A stretch of 64,000 nucleotides of DNA. Source: Roseibium sediminis. GTDB taxonomy: Bacteria > Pseudomonadota > Alphaproteobacteria > Rhizobiales > Stappiaceae. Positions within the stretch are counted from its first letter, which is position 1. Every line of letters starts with the position of its first letter. Shown piece by piece: positions 16,882-25,581 of this stretch. The DNA lies in NCBI RefSeq assembly GCF_008711325.1, contig NZ_VXDB01000001.1:186001-250000 (forward strand), written 5' to 3'. The position numbers and the translations under genes are program-made. The notes beneath the pieces are model-generated. The model saw only the letters and a list, made by a program, of their open reading frames with translations. It had not been told where the DNA came from and did no database searches.

Positions 16882-18033
16882 ATGGAATTTAAGCTTGTCG
16901 AGATGGCTCAGGACAAATCCCCGGAGGCACGGGGTCTACTTCTGCTTGCAGTCACGGATAAGATTATAGAGAAAATCGACGATCGTTCGGACCGGGAAAT
17001 GCAGGCCTACTGCGACATCGCCCTGATCCTTTACGATTCGACCCCTGCGACCAACCTCCAGCAGCTGGCTGTGAAAGTCGCTCCCTACTCCAAAATGCCC
17101 TTGGCACTCGCCAAACGGCTTGCCGCCGACAATATCCGAATAGCCTCGCCCATTTTGTCCCAGTTTGAGGGCTTTTCCGAAGGCGACCTGCTCGAACTTG
17201 CAAACAAGGTGGGCGATGCGCACCTTCAGGTGCTCGCAGGTCGACCTGACCTGACACTGAAGATTACGGATGTGATCGTGATCCGCGGGTCGGAGCGCAC
17301 TCACCTGAAACTTGTCGGGAATATGCAGGTTGAACTCTCGGCGAAGTCCTTCCTCAATCTCATGCACCTCGGGCGTCATGACGCCGAATTTCTGGACACA
17401 CTGCTGTTGAGGCCGGACCTCACACCTGGAATGTGCCAGCAAGTACTTCCCAACGTAGACGCGGATGTTCAGGCCCAACTTCGAAAACTCGTGAAGAGTT
17501 CGCTCTCAACCGAACAGCAGGGAAAACTCGGCCGCCTTAAAGAAGTCCGCAAGACCCTTGGCCCGAGCGTGGATGAAAGTGATGTTTCAAAGCTCTGGTC
17601 AAAATGCCAGATCGCGCGCGTCAAAAAGGACGAAATCGTCGGGGTGCTGCTTCAGGATGACCGCCTCGAACAGGTGGTTGCGCTTTTGGGGAAATTCACG
17701 CGCGCACATCACCAGTCAACCAGGTCCGTAATCTTCAATGGTCCGGCCGATGAGGCAGCGAAACTGGCGCTGGACGCAGAACTTTGTGCCGACACGTTTG
17801 CAATGCTTGCCCAGGTCCGCTGCAGAAAGATGCGCCTGCCGCCCTCCAAGGCTGAAGAGTGGATCAAGGCCTTTGAAGCCGAGCAGGCACACCGCAAATC
17901 CCACCCCGGAAATGATGCAGCGTCTACGACAGGCAGCAGCGGATTTGCAGCAAAGCGGGGCAAGAAGCGCCCACCCAAGAACCGGGTGTCGAGAGTGCGT
18001 CAGTATTCTTCCTTCGAGAACCCGCTCGGTTAG
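16882..18033 (+). CDS. DUF2336 domain protein
   Basis: A 383-residue cytoplasmic protein without signal peptide or membrane segment. It is built of helical repeats (for example SPEARGLLLLAVTDKI, LALAKRLAADNIRIASPIL and LQVLAGRPDLTLKITDVIV), the look of the DUF2336 family common in alphaproteobacteria. The last 40 residues are basic and low-complexity. Function is unknown; HEAT-like helical repeats suggest a protein-binding scaffold. AGAGG 7 bases before the ATG supports the start. Its stop overlaps the stop of the convergent PqiA-like gene. Confidence 0.75.
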   Translation: MEFKLVEMAQDKSPEARGLLLLAVTDKIIEKIDDRSDREMQAYCDIALILYDSTPATNLQQLAVKVAPYSKMPLALAKRLAADNIRIASPILSQFEGFSEGDLLELANKVGDAHLQVLAGRPDLTLKITDVIVIRGSERTHLKLVGNMQVELSAKSFLNLMHLGRHDAEFLDTLLLRPDLTPGMCQQVLPNVDADVQAQLRKLVKSSLSTEQQGKLGRLKEVRKTLGPSVDESDVSKLWSKCQIARVKKDEIVGVLLQDDRLEQVVALLGKFTRAHHQSTRSVIFNGPADEAAKLALDAELCADTFAMLAQVRCRKMRLPPSKAEEWIKAFEAEQAHRKSHPGNDAASTTGSSGFAAKRGKKRPPKNRVSRVRQYSSFENPLG

Positions 18034-18503
18034 ACGTAGAGCCTCTTGCATAAATTCGCTGCAAGCGCCGCAGCGATCGTTGCCGTTGCATAGAACCACA
18101 ATCCCGGAAGGGCGGAAGCTTCGGCAAGCCCGCTGGTCTTGGCGGCAAACAGGACAAGCGCCACCAGCATGACATCCAGCATCGACCACTTGCCGACGGC
18201 AGACAGGATCGACAAGGACCGGCCAGACCCGCCTTTCAGGGCTGCAACATGGGTCAGGATGATCTTGGCAGCAGGCAACAGGATCGAGAATACCAGAATC
18301 ACAACCGCCAGCAGCGGCTCCCCGTCTACCCAAAGCCCGTAAACGATCTCCGTCAGGGACGGCGTATCCTCAAGAAAATACAATCTCTCCAGCTTCATCA
18401 GCGGGAGCGTAAGCCCAAGCGCAAACGAAAACGTGGCAATGGGAAGCAAGATGCCAAGAACAAGGCGCATGAGCCGAACCGAAAAACGAGATCCAAAAGG
18501 CAA
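18030..18503 (-). CDS. PqiA-like inner-membrane protein
   Basis: A 157-residue protein with four hydrophobic segments and the hallmark GKWSMLDVM of paraquat-inducible protein A. It corresponds to a single PqiA half; classical PqiA has two such halves and zinc-ribbon cysteines, which are missing here. PqiA-type proteins are linked to lipid transport across the envelope together with MCE proteins, none of which is nearby. The first codon at 18503 is TTG with a GGGG stretch upstream; ATG at 18470 is an alternative. The 3' end overlaps that of the convergent DUF2336 gene by 4 bases. Confidence 0.78.
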   Translation of the reverse strand: MPFGSRFSVRLMRLVLGILLPIATFSFALGLTLPLMKLERLYFLEDTPSLTEIVYGLWVDGEPLLAVVILVFSILLPAAKIILTHVAALKGGSGRSLSILSAVGKWSMLDVMLVALVLFAAKTSGLAEASALPGLWFYATATIAAALAANLCKRLYV

Positions 18504-18570
18504 GGGCTATCGCCCCTGCCCCTGCGTTGCACAATTCGACCCGCTACGCAACTTTCAGCAAGGTAGCAAA

Positions 18571-19011
18571 TTACGGACGAATATAGCTGTAGCCCGCCTC
18601 CTGAAGTTCCACCAGCCGAACAACGCCTGACGGGACGACCTTGGCTTCAGAAAGAAGTGGCACTTCCTTGCCAGCCTGTTGGCTCATGGCGCGATGCGTG
18701 TTTCCGCAAGCCGCGAACGAGAGGTTTGGGATCTCCAGGGACATCACCGAAATGCGTTCCGCAACCGGGCTCTTGTCCTCACGCAGCATCATGAGGCCTG
18801 GCCCGTAGGTCACCACTTCGATCTCGACCTCTTCGCCTTTATCCGCGTAGTATTTCGAGACATTTTGAACATTGTTCAGAGCCATGTTCATGACTTGCGG
18901 GTCGTTTTCATCCACATGAAAGGCGATTTTGTGAACCGCGCCGTCGGCATAGGCGACCATCGGCGCAAGACACAGCATGCACGCCGCCAAACCGATCTTC
19001 AGAAAACGCAT
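18571..19011 (-). CDS. Exported DsrE/DsrF-like protein
   Basis: A 146-residue protein with a signal peptide (MRFLKIGLAACMLCLAPMVAYA) and a DsrE-like alpha/beta domain. The single conserved cysteine sits in AACGNTHRAM. Family members carry sulfur or act as small ligand-binding proteins; periplasmic versions are common and mostly uncharacterised. ATG at 19011 has GGGGGAG 7 bases upstream. It lies downstream of fliJ but 177 bases away, so membership in the fli operon is doubtful. Confidence 0.75.
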   Translation of the reverse strand: MRFLKIGLAACMLCLAPMVAYADGAVHKIAFHVDENDPQVMNMALNNVQNVSKYYADKGEEVEIEVVTYGPGLMMLREDKSPVAERISVMSLEIPNLSFAACGNTHRAMSQQAGKEVPLLSEAKVVPSGVVRLVELQEAGYSYIRP

Positions 19012-19187
19012 TTGATTTCTCCCCCATGCAATCCACCCGATGCCCAATCGCATCCACCAAGGCACATGCGATTAAACGTCAGAATTCATGAGGGAGCAGG
19101 TAAATTTTACGGCATTTGAAAAACACACAAAACACCGCAGCGGCCCGCCAGCCACTGCAGACAATCATCAATATATCGCCGTGAGCC

Positions 19188-19598
19188 TCAGACTCGCGAC
19201 CGTAACCGCCCTGCAATCTCGTCCATTTGCTCCTGCTCGGCCATTTCCGCAGCCGTGCGTTCGCGCATCTGGTCACGCTCTTCGAGCTGTTCGAATTTCT
19301 TCAGTTCTTCGATGGCCTCGGACAATTCATCCTGGGCACGCTTCAACTGATCGTCCAGCTCGTGAGCCGAATTGCGCAGATTGTCCCGACGCGTTGCAGC
19401 AGCCTTCGCGAAAGTCGGATAGGCAAAATGCGTTACGTCCGTGATCCCCACCCGTTCCTGTTCGGACTTGATCTGGTCATCAAGCTCATCGGCCATGCGA
19501 TTGAACTCGGCAACCATGGTTTCGATCTGGACAAGTTGTCGTCTCTTGTCATCTACCTGGAACCGCTTGAGGCGGATCAGACTGTCTCGGGTTTTCAT
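19188..19598 (-). CDS. fliJ: Flagellar export chaperone FliJ
   Basis: A 136-residue, nearly all-helical coiled-coil protein (MKTRDSLIRLKRFQVDDKRR), matching FliJ in length and N terminus. FliJ inserts into the FliI hexamer and promotes delivery of export substrates to the flagellar gate. It starts 29 bases after the fliI stop and has GGGGAG about 9 bases before its ATG. The fliI-fliJ pair stands apart from other flagellar genes in this window. Confidence 0.85.
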   Translation of the reverse strand: MKTRDSLIRLKRFQVDDKRRQLVQIETMVAEFNRMADELDDQIKSEQERVGITDVTHFAYPTFAKAAATRRDNLRNSAHELDDQLKRAQDELSEAIEELKKFEQLEERDQMRERTAAEMAEQEQMDEIAGRLRSRV

Positions 19599-19626
19599 TA
19601 CTCAATACTCCCCTAACAAAGCCATG

Positions 19627-20952
19627 TTAGCCCGGAGTCATTTCCAAAAGGTTGGCAAGTTGAAAATAACCGTCAGATAGTGACGTTGCCTCACCTTTTC
19701 CCTGATTCAGGAAGTCCTCTATAGGCCCGAACCGCAATATTGCCTCATCAACGGTCGGATCGGAACCCTTGCGATAAGCACCTAGACGAATCAGCTCCTC
19801 CATATCGGTATAGGTGGCAAGGAGCTGTTTTGCCTTGCGCAGGACCGGAAGATATTCATCTGGAACGCAGCGTGGCATCGTTCGCGAAACGGACTTCAGA
19901 ACATTGATTGCCGGATAACGACCGCGCTCTGCAATTCCCCGTTCCATGACCACATGACCATCCAGAATACCGCGTACCGCGTCGGCGACCGGTTCATTGT
20001 GGTTGTCCCCCTCGACAAGCACCGTGAAAAGGCCGGTGATGGCGCCCTTCCCCACGAGCCCTGGCCCGGCCCGCTCCAGAAGACGCGGCAATTCTGTAAA
20101 GACGGTCGGCGTATAGCCCTTGGATGTCGGAGGTTCACCGATGGACAAGCCAATCTCGCGCTGCGCCATGGCAAAACGCGTGATCGAATCCATCATGCAG
20201 AGAACATTCTGTCCGTCATCGCGAAAATGCTCGGCAACCGTCATGGTGAGATAGGCTGCCTGACGACGCATGAGCACGCTTTCGTCGGAGGTCGCAACCA
20301 CCACGACCGATCTCGCCAGCCCCTCTTCACCAAGGTCGTCCTCAATGAACTCCTGAACCTCGCGACCACGCTCTCCGATCAGACCGATAACCGCCACGTC
20401 GCAGTCCGTGTTTCGCGCAAGCATGGACATGAGAACAGACTTGCCGACACCGGAACCGGCAAAGATACCCATACGCTGCCCTTCGCAGCAGGTAATAAAT
20501 GTGTTGAGCGCGCGCACGCCCAGATCCAGCGGAGGCCCCACACGGGCCCGCTCCGAAGCCGGAGGCGGTGCATTGCGCATGCGCCTCGGCGTTTCGCCAT
20601 TCGGCAGCTCGCCCTTGCCGTCAATCGGCTCGACCATCGCATTGATGACGCGGCCCAACCACGCATTGGATGGGTGGACTACACTCTCACGGGCCTTGAT
20701 GACGGCCTTGCAGCCCATTCGCACACCCTCAAGGCCGGAAAACGGCATGCAGAGAGCATGGTTGTTTCTGAATCCGACTACCTCTGCCGGCACTTTCGGC
20801 TGCTCCGGACCGATTTCGATCATGAGCACCGATCCGACGCTCATTTCATGGATCGGCCCGGCGACTTCGACGAGCAACCCCTGAACCGCGACCACACGCC
20901 CGTAGATTTCAGTGGTCATTAGCGAATCAATTTCAGAAAAAAGCGCTTTCAT
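19627..20952 (-). CDS. fliI: Flagellum-specific ATPase FliI
   Basis: F1-beta-like ATPase that energises flagellar type III export. The 441 residues contain Walker A GSGVGKS (166-172), [15 protein letters not shown], and the FliI/SctN signature near [13 protein letters not shown] at 20952 is chosen over 20958 because AAGGAA is then 6 bases away instead of touching the start. It is divergent from ctrA across a 370-base region rich in CtrA-like and GANTC motifs, which suggests cell-cycle-linked expression. Confidence 0.93.
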   Translation of the reverse strand: MKALFSEIDSLMTTEIYGRVVAVQGLLVEVAGPIHEMSVGSVLMIEIGPEQPKVPAEVVGFRNNHALCMPFSGLEGVRMGCKAVIKARESVVHPSNAWLGRVINAMVEPIDGKGELPNGETPRRMRNAPPPASERARVGPPLDLGVRALNTFITCCEGQRMGIFAGSGVGKSVLMSMLARNTDCDVAVIGLIGERGREVQEFIEDDLGEEGLARSVVVVATSDESVLMRRQAAYLTMTVAEHFRDDGQNVLCMMDSITRFAMAQREIGLSIGEPPTSKGYTPTVFTELPRLLERAGPGLVGKGAITGLFTVLVEGDNHNEPVADAVRGILDGHVVMERGIAERGRYPAINVLKSVSRTMPRCVPDEYLPVLRKAKQLLATYTDMEELIRLGAYRKGSDPTVDEAILRFGPIEDFLNQGKGEATSLSDGYFQLANLLEMTPG

Positions 20953-21322
20953 GACCATTTCCTTACCAACCTTGGGCCATTTGGTAACGGATCGTTTACG
21001 AGTCTGATTAATGTTAACGAATGGAACGTCGTCGGGCGAGCGCCAAATCGAAGTTCACAAGCGTTGTCAAAACGAGTCTTGTTAGAGTCGGCTAAACCCG
21101 TTTCTTAAACAAGAACTTTAAGAGTTGATAACCCGGTTTTTTTCTGGGGACTCAACACTTTGAGCGTTGTTCACAGATTCGTCTTTGTGTCGCTTGCAGC
21201 TAGGAAACAGAATTTGTTAACCATTAGTCTCTAGCATGGGTCGGGGTTAACACAGTCCTTCGTAGCAGGCGCCGAACCAGCCGTTGCGACTTGCCCAGGA
21301 TAGGCAACATAAGGGGATTGGC
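20953..21322. promoter_or_regulatory. fliI-ctrA divergent regulatory region with GANTC cluster and CtrA-like motifs
   Basis: Five GANTC sites: 21000, 21074, 21085, 21149 and 21176. TTAACCAT at 21217 matches the rhizobial CtrA half-site; GTTAAC also occurs at 21013 and 21246, and TTAATGTTAAC at 21008. CcrM methylation sites and CtrA autoregulation at ctrA promoters are established in Caulobacter and rhizobia. No reading frame is credible in this 370-base stretch. Confidence 0.7.
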
Positions 21323-22015
21323 ATGCGTGTATTGTTGATTGAGGATGATAGCGCCACAGCGCAAAGCATCGAGCTGATGCTGAAGTCCGAGAACTTCAAC
21401 GTCTACACGACAGATCTTGGCGAGGAAGGCATCGACCTCGGCAAGCTGTACGATTATGACATCATTATGCTGGATCTCAATCTTCCGGACATGTCCGGTT
21501 ATGAGGTCCTGCGAACACTCCGCGTTTCGAAGGTGAAGACTCCGATCCTCATCCTCTCGGGCAATGCGGGCATTGAGGACAAGGTCCGTGGTCTCGGTTT
21601 TGGTGCCGACGACTATATGACCAAGCCTTTCCACAAGGACGAACTGGTGGCTCGCATCCACGCGATCGTGCGCCGCTCCAAGGGCCATGCCCAGTCCGTC
21701 ATTGTTACCGGCGACCTGAAGGTCAATCTGGACACCAAGACCGTTGAAGTTGGCGGCCAGCGTGTTCACCTGACCGGCAAGGAATACCAGATGCTTGAGC
21801 TGCTTTCCCTCCGCAAGGGCACGACCCTGACGAAGGAAATGTTCCTGAACCATCTGTATGGCGGCATGGACGAACCGGAACTGAAGATCATCGACGTCTT
21901 CATCTGCAAGCTTCGCAAGAAGCTCGCTTCGGCAACGTCCGGAAAGAACTACATCGAGACCGTATGGGGTCGTGGTTATGTTCTGCGCGAACCGGAAATC
22001 GAACAGGCCGCATAA
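21323..22015 (+). CDS. ctrA: Cell-cycle response regulator CtrA
   Basis: OmpR/PhoB-type regulator of 230 residues: receiver domain 1-118 with acidic pocket EDD (7-9), phospho-acceptor Asp51 and Lys in YMTKPF, then a winged-helix domain from about 125. The start [20 protein letters not shown] and the segment [20 protein letters not shown] are diagnostic for CtrA. ATG at 21323 has AAGGGG upstream. CtrA receives phosphate from ChpT (encoded at 28497) and controls division, DNA methylation, flagella and chemotaxis. It is monocistronic, followed by its own terminator. Confidence 0.97.
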   Translation: MRVLLIEDDSATAQSIELMLKSENFNVYTTDLGEEGIDLGKLYDYDIIMLDLNLPDMSGYEVLRTLRVSKVKTPILILSGNAGIEDKVRGLGFGADDYMTKPFHKDELVARIHAIVRRSKGHAQSVIVTGDLKVNLDTKTVEVGGQRVHLTGKEYQMLELLSLRKGTTLTKEMFLNHLYGGMDEPELKIIDVFICKLRKKLASATSGKNYIETVWGRGYVLREPEIEQAA

Positions 22016-22044
22016 GCTGCGGGAAAACCTGTCGAATTAGACAC

Positions 22045-22075
22045 AAAAGCCTCCGCTACGCGGGGGCTTTTCTTT
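22045..22075 (+). terminator. Intrinsic terminator of ctrA
   Basis: Stem AAAGCCTCCGC with GCGGGGGCTTT around a 4-base loop, followed by TCTTTATG, 30 bases past the ctrA stop. Confidence 0.85.
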
Positions 22076-22079
22076 ATGT

Positions 22080-22162
22080 AAAAAAGGCGACTGCACCAAT
22101 TGTTGCAGCCGCCCTAAACCCACCGATTGTTTCAGTACCCGATCGAAACTCCCAGTACGTGG
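22080..22162 (-). ncRNA. Candidate small RNA gene between ctrA and cheR
   Basis: A complete transcription unit of about 83 bases with no coding capacity. It begins 6-8 bases after a near-consensus promoter and ends at an intrinsic terminator: 22113-22104 (GGCGGCTGCA) pairs with 22095-22086 (TGCAGTCGCC), 8-base loop, then six T. One pair is G-U on the minus strand but A-C on the plus strand, which fixes the direction. The 5' half can form another hairpin (GTTTC with GAAAC) and carries TGGGAG. I do not recognise it as a named rhizobial small RNA family. Confidence 0.7.
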
Positions 22163-22167
22163 TTGCC

Positions 22168-22196
22168 CTTATACAGGTTTCGATAAGTGCTGACAA
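22168..22196 (-). promoter_or_regulatory. Sigma-70-type promoter of the candidate small RNA
   Basis: On the minus strand TTGTCA (22196-22191), a 17-base spacer and TATAAG (22173-22168). The start should fall near 22160-22163. The stretch from 22197 to 22454 shows no other gene or structure. Confidence 0.7.
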
Positions 22197-22454
22197 TAGA
22201 ACTTCCGTAGCCCAAACCTTCTGATCCCGCTGCGTCACCGACAGTCAATCGACAGCGCCGGTCGAGCGGCAAGTTTTCCGCGCATGCGAAATTGATACAT
22301 TACCAAGAATGAATTCGGTTCCGGTGCGATCCAATTCGAAGAGACGGAACAACACGAGGCAGGGCAACCCTATCATAGCTTTGATCCCGTGTGGCACGCC
22401 CTTAACTTAACTACGACATCGGGGCAGGCACGCTCCATTCCAGGCCCTGCTCCA

Positions 22455-22486
22455 AAAGAAAAAGCGGCCGGATTTCTCCGACCGCT
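22455..22486 (-). terminator. Intrinsic terminator after cheR
   Basis: On the minus strand AGCGGTCGGA pairs with TCCGGCCGCT (G-U allowed) around a 4-base loop and is followed by TTTTCTTTT. It closes the cheA-to-cheR operon. Confidence 0.9.
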
Positions 22487-22510
22487 CTAATTCGTAGCTT
22501 GATGCTCGCT

Positions 22511-23425
22511 TTAAGCGCGAGTTCCCAGACCCGCTGCCAACGGACGCGCAGGTGTTGTCGCGGATCCACCTGCAGCTGCAGTCTTGGCAGAACCGGTAGT
22601 GGATGCGGCAAAGGCTTCCTTGCGCTGGAACAGGCCCCGCTTTCCGGGAACCGGCTTGAACGCATCGGTCAAACCCACCACGGTCTCTGCCGCACCCAGC
22701 ACCAGGAAACCGTCTACAGGCATCGCTTTTGCCAAGCGACCCAGAATTTCAGACTTGGTCGGCTGGTCAAAATAGATGAGAACGTTGCGACAGAAGATAA
22801 TGTCGAATTCGCCGAGGTGAGAAAAGCTCTCCAGCAGGTTCAATTTGCGCAGCTCGACCATCGCACGGATGCCTGCATCGATCTGCCACATGTCGCCCTT
22901 CTGCTCGAAATATTTCAAGAGAAGCTGGATCGGCAGGCCACGCTGGACCTCGAACTGGCTGTAGATACCGGCTTTGGCTTTCTCAAGCACTTCCGTGGAC
23001 AGATCCGTGCCAACGATACGCGTCCGCCAACCTGCCATTTTCGGCCCCATCTCCTTCAGGCAGATGGAGAGCGAATAGGGTTCCTGACCGGTGGAAGCCG
23101 CGGCGCACCAGATTTTGACAGACCGCGTCGAAGACCGAGCCTCAAGCACGTGAGGCATCATGATTTCTTTGAAGTGGTCAAAGGGCGTCTTGTCGCGGAA
23201 GAAGAAAGACTCGTTCGTTGTCATGGCTTCGACAACGTCTTCCTGAAGCTGGCGGTTGCCCGGCTTCTGGAGCCCCTGAACCAGCGCACTGAGATTGTCC
23301 ATCCCGGCAGTGCGAGCGATCGGCAGAAGACGGCTCTCGACAAGATACTGCTTGTCATTGCTGAGCACGAGGCCGGAACGGTCCTTGAGGAACTTTTTCA
23401 GATTTTCGAATTCATTCGGAGTCAT
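22511..23425 (-). CDS. cheR: Chemotaxis methyltransferase CheR
   Basis: Methylates glutamates of chemoreceptors with S-adenosylmethionine. The 304-residue protein has the N-terminal helical domain (TPNEFENLKKFLKDRSGL) and the SAM-binding domain with TTNESFFFRD, WCAAASTGQEPYSL and IIFCRNVLIYF. The last 25 residues are Ala/Thr-rich and poorly conserved. Its start overlaps the cheB stop by 4 bases, showing translational coupling. No receptor gene is in the window. Confidence 0.95.
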   Translation of the reverse strand: MTPNEFENLKKFLKDRSGLVLSNDKQYLVESRLLPIARTAGMDNLSALVQGLQKPGNRQLQEDVVEAMTTNESFFFRDKTPFDHFKEIMMPHVLEARSSTRSVKIWCAAASTGQEPYSLSICLKEMGPKMAGWRTRIVGTDLSTEVLEKAKAGIYSQFEVQRGLPIQLLLKYFEQKGDMWQIDAGIRAMVELRKLNLLESFSHLGEFDIIFCRNVLIYFDQPTKSEILGRLAKAMPVDGFLVLGAAETVVGLTDAFKPVPGKRGLFQRKEAFAASTTGSAKTAAAGGSATTPARPLAAGLGTRA

Positions 23426-24678
23426 CGCGACATCCCTTTAATGACTCGTGCGATTTTGGGTCCAATTTCAGCGAGCGGCAAAACGTCACTGCACATGTTC
23501 GTATGTGCAGCCGCGCCCGGCATCCCCCAAACAACACTACTTGCCTCATCCTGTGTGACCACGCTTCCCCCGGCAGAGGAAATACGCCTGACACCATCAG
23601 CACCATCATGTCCCATCCCGGTCAGGATGAGCCCAAGCGTAGACGCGCCATAGACACGGGCAACGCTCTCAAACAACGGATCCACCGCCGGTTTGCAGAA
23701 GTTGACCGGAGGACCATCCGTCAGACGAATAACCCCTCCTACCCCTTCCTTTTCGAGGATCATGTGCTTTCCACCCGGAGCCACATAAATGTGTCCTGGC
23801 TTAAGGACATCCCCGTCCTCACCTTCCTTGGAGGGTCGCAAGGCGGCCTTTCCAAGATGCTCGGCAAGAATCGCGGTGAAGGTCGGCGGCATATGCTGGG
23901 TAACCACCACAGGGATGTCACCAAGTACCGATCCGATATCCCGCATCACATGCTGGAGAGCCTGAGGCCCACCCGTCGAAGACCCGATGGCCAAAATCCG
24001 CGGTTTGGTCGGCGAATATGGCTTGATCTGGTACTTGACGTCTCTTCCGAGGACTGTCGTAGTCGCGGGAGCAGCCGGAGTCCGGAATGCTTCCCGGGTA
24101 TTGACCGGACGAGGTGTCGGCGCGGCTGGGGCCGGGCTTGACCCGAAACGAGCGGCCGGTGTCGGCGGTCTGGCAGATTCTCCCCTCATGGCCCGAGCCG
24201 GGGCAGCCGGCGCGCGGGACCGTAGAGCCTGCTGTCCCAGAGCCTTGACCTTTTCGATCAATTCGCGGCGGAAGTCGACGGAAGTTGTGACTTCTGACGT
24301 GGTTTCCGGCTTCGGAACGTAGTCGGAAGCACCCAGAGAGAGCGCTTTGAGGCTGACCTCCGCGTTGCGGCGGGTCAATGTTGAAGCCATGATGACGACG
24401 AGATCACGCTTCTTTGCCAGCATCAGCGGCAAAGCGGTCATTCCGTCCATCTCCGGCATTTCGATATCAAGAACAACCACATCCGGGTTGCTCTTTTCAA
24501 TATCCTCCACCGCCAGCTTCCCGTTTCTTTGGGAACTCACCACCGTGAGAGCTGGATCAGCATCGAGCCATCGACTTAGAAGGCCGCGGATAACGACAGC
24601 GTCATCGACAACCATCACCCGTATGGGATCAGTGCCGGGCCGCGCACCAGCGCCTAATTGTTGTTGAGCAAACGCCAT
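23422..24678 (-). CDS. cheB: Chemotaxis response regulator and methylesterase CheB
   Basis: Demethylates chemoreceptors when phosphorylated by CheA. The 418 residues carry an N-terminal receiver domain (pocket VVDD, phospho-acceptor Asp71 in LDIEMPEMDG), a long Ala/Pro/Thr-rich linker of about 80 residues, and the esterase domain with the catalytic serine in GSSTGGPQAL, histidine in TQHMPP and aspartate in GMGHDGADG. The linker is longer than in enteric CheB. It overlaps cheR by 4 bases. Confidence 0.96.
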   Translation of the reverse strand: MAFAQQQLGAGARPGTDPIRVMVVDDAVVIRGLLSRWLDADPALTVVSSQRNGKLAVEDIEKSNPDVVVLDIEMPEMDGMTALPLMLAKKRDLVVIMASTLTRRNAEVSLKALSLGASDYVPKPETTSEVTTSVDFRRELIEKVKALGQQALRSRAPAAPARAMRGESARPPTPAARFGSSPAPAAPTPRPVNTREAFRTPAAPATTTVLGRDVKYQIKPYSPTKPRILAIGSSTGGPQALQHVMRDIGSVLGDIPVVVTQHMPPTFTAILAEHLGKAALRPSKEGEDGDVLKPGHIYVAPGGKHMILEKEGVGGVIRLTDGPPVNFCKPAVDPLFESVARVYGASTLGLILTGMGHDGADGVRRISSAGGSVVTQDEASSVVWGMPGAAAHTNMCSDVLPLAEIGPKIARVIKGMSR

Positions 24679-24698
24679 CTGTGTTCCCGTCGCGAGTG

Positions 24699-25064
24699 TT
24701 AGATCAAGCCGACTTCTTGAAATTTGGCTTCGACGATCTCGCGGTCGAAAGGCTTCATGATGTACTCGTTTGCACCGGCACGAATGGCACGTGCGATATG
24801 GGCAACATCGTTTTCGGTTGTACAGAAAACGACGATGGGCTTTTCGCCACCCTCTTCACCGCGCAGGCTGGTGAGGAACTCCAGACCATCCATGACCGGC
24901 ATGTTCCAGTCGAGCAGAATAGCATCGGGCATGGCCGTACGGCATGCATCCAATGCCTGCTGACCATCTTCTGCTTCCGAGATCTCGAAGTTCAAATCCT
25001 CGAGGATACGGCGAGCAACCTTTCGGATGACGCTAGAGTCATCAACTACAAGGCACTGTTTCAT
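24699..25064 (-). CDS. cheY: Single-domain response regulator CheY
   Basis: A 121-residue stand-alone receiver domain: MKQCLVVDDSSVIRKVARRI, phospho-acceptor Asp52 in LLDWNMPVMDG, switch Thr in FCTTEND and Lys in IMKPFD. It either binds the flagellar switch or drains phosphate from CheA. ATG at 25064 gives the family start; the reading from 25085 adds seven residues. It lies 20 bases from cheB and 37 bases from cheW in the same operon. Confidence 0.93.
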   Translation of the reverse strand: MKQCLVVDDSSVIRKVARRILEDLNFEISEAEDGQQALDACRTAMPDAILLDWNMPVMDGLEFLTSLRGEEGGEKPIVVFCTTENDVAHIARAIRAGANEYIMKPFDREIVEAKFQEVGLI

Positions 25065-25101
25065 TGGGTCTGTCTCCGATCTCATTCAACCCAGGTTAAG
25101 A

Positions 25102-25581
25102 TTATGCTGCAGCCATCGGTTCGGTGAACATCGCACCTAACAGACGGTCAACATCCAGGATCACCATGAGCTTGCCATCCAGACGGTGAACCCCGCCTGA
25201 GATCTCCGCCCACCGCTTGTCCAGATTGGACGGATTCGGTTCAGCACTGTTCGAAGACAGTGTCAGAACCTCACCAACGGTATCAATGACGAGCCCGTAG
25301 CTCTCATGCTTGTATTCAATCCCGACCGCCATCATCTGGGCCTCCTTGAGGGGAGGAAGATGGAGTCGGCGACGCATGTCGATTGCAGTCACAATGCGAC
25401 CGCGCAGGTTCAGAACCCCGGCAACTTCAGGTGCCGAGAGCGGCACCCGCGTTACGCTTTCAGGAACGAATACGTCATGCACCTGAGAAATCGGCAACCC
25501 GAACAGCTGCCCTCCGATGACAACCGTCACATACTGGATCGAGTCACCGCTTGCCTTGAAGTTGTCTTCCAGCACACTCAT
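25102..25581 (-). CDS. cheW: Chemotaxis coupling protein CheW
   Basis: A 159-residue CheW-fold protein that links receptors to CheA. The family markers are visible: YVTVVIGGQLFGLPISQVHDV, the core VPLSAPEVAGVLNLRGRIV and VIDTVGEVLTL. A C-terminal tail contains a conserved LDGKLMVILDVDRLL. Its start overlaps the cheA stop by 4 bases. Confidence 0.95.
   Translation of the reverse strand: MSVLEDNFKASGDSIQYVTVVIGGQLFGLPISQVHDVFVPESVTRVPLSAPEVAGVLNLRGRIVTAIDMRRRLHLPPLKEAQMMAVGIEYKHESYGLVIDTVGEVLTLSSNSAEPNPSNLDKRWAEISGGVHRLDGKLMVILDVDRLLGAMFTEPMAAA

Noticed and set aside
19954..20922. Plus-strand open reading frame of 322 codons
   Set aside because: Antisense to fliI, which has intact ATPase motifs; the product is His/Arg-rich and without family features.
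21964..22224. Plus-strand frame of 86 codons after ctrA
   Set aside because: It begins inside ctrA in another frame and crosses the ctrA terminator and the small RNA terminator; no ribosome-binding site.
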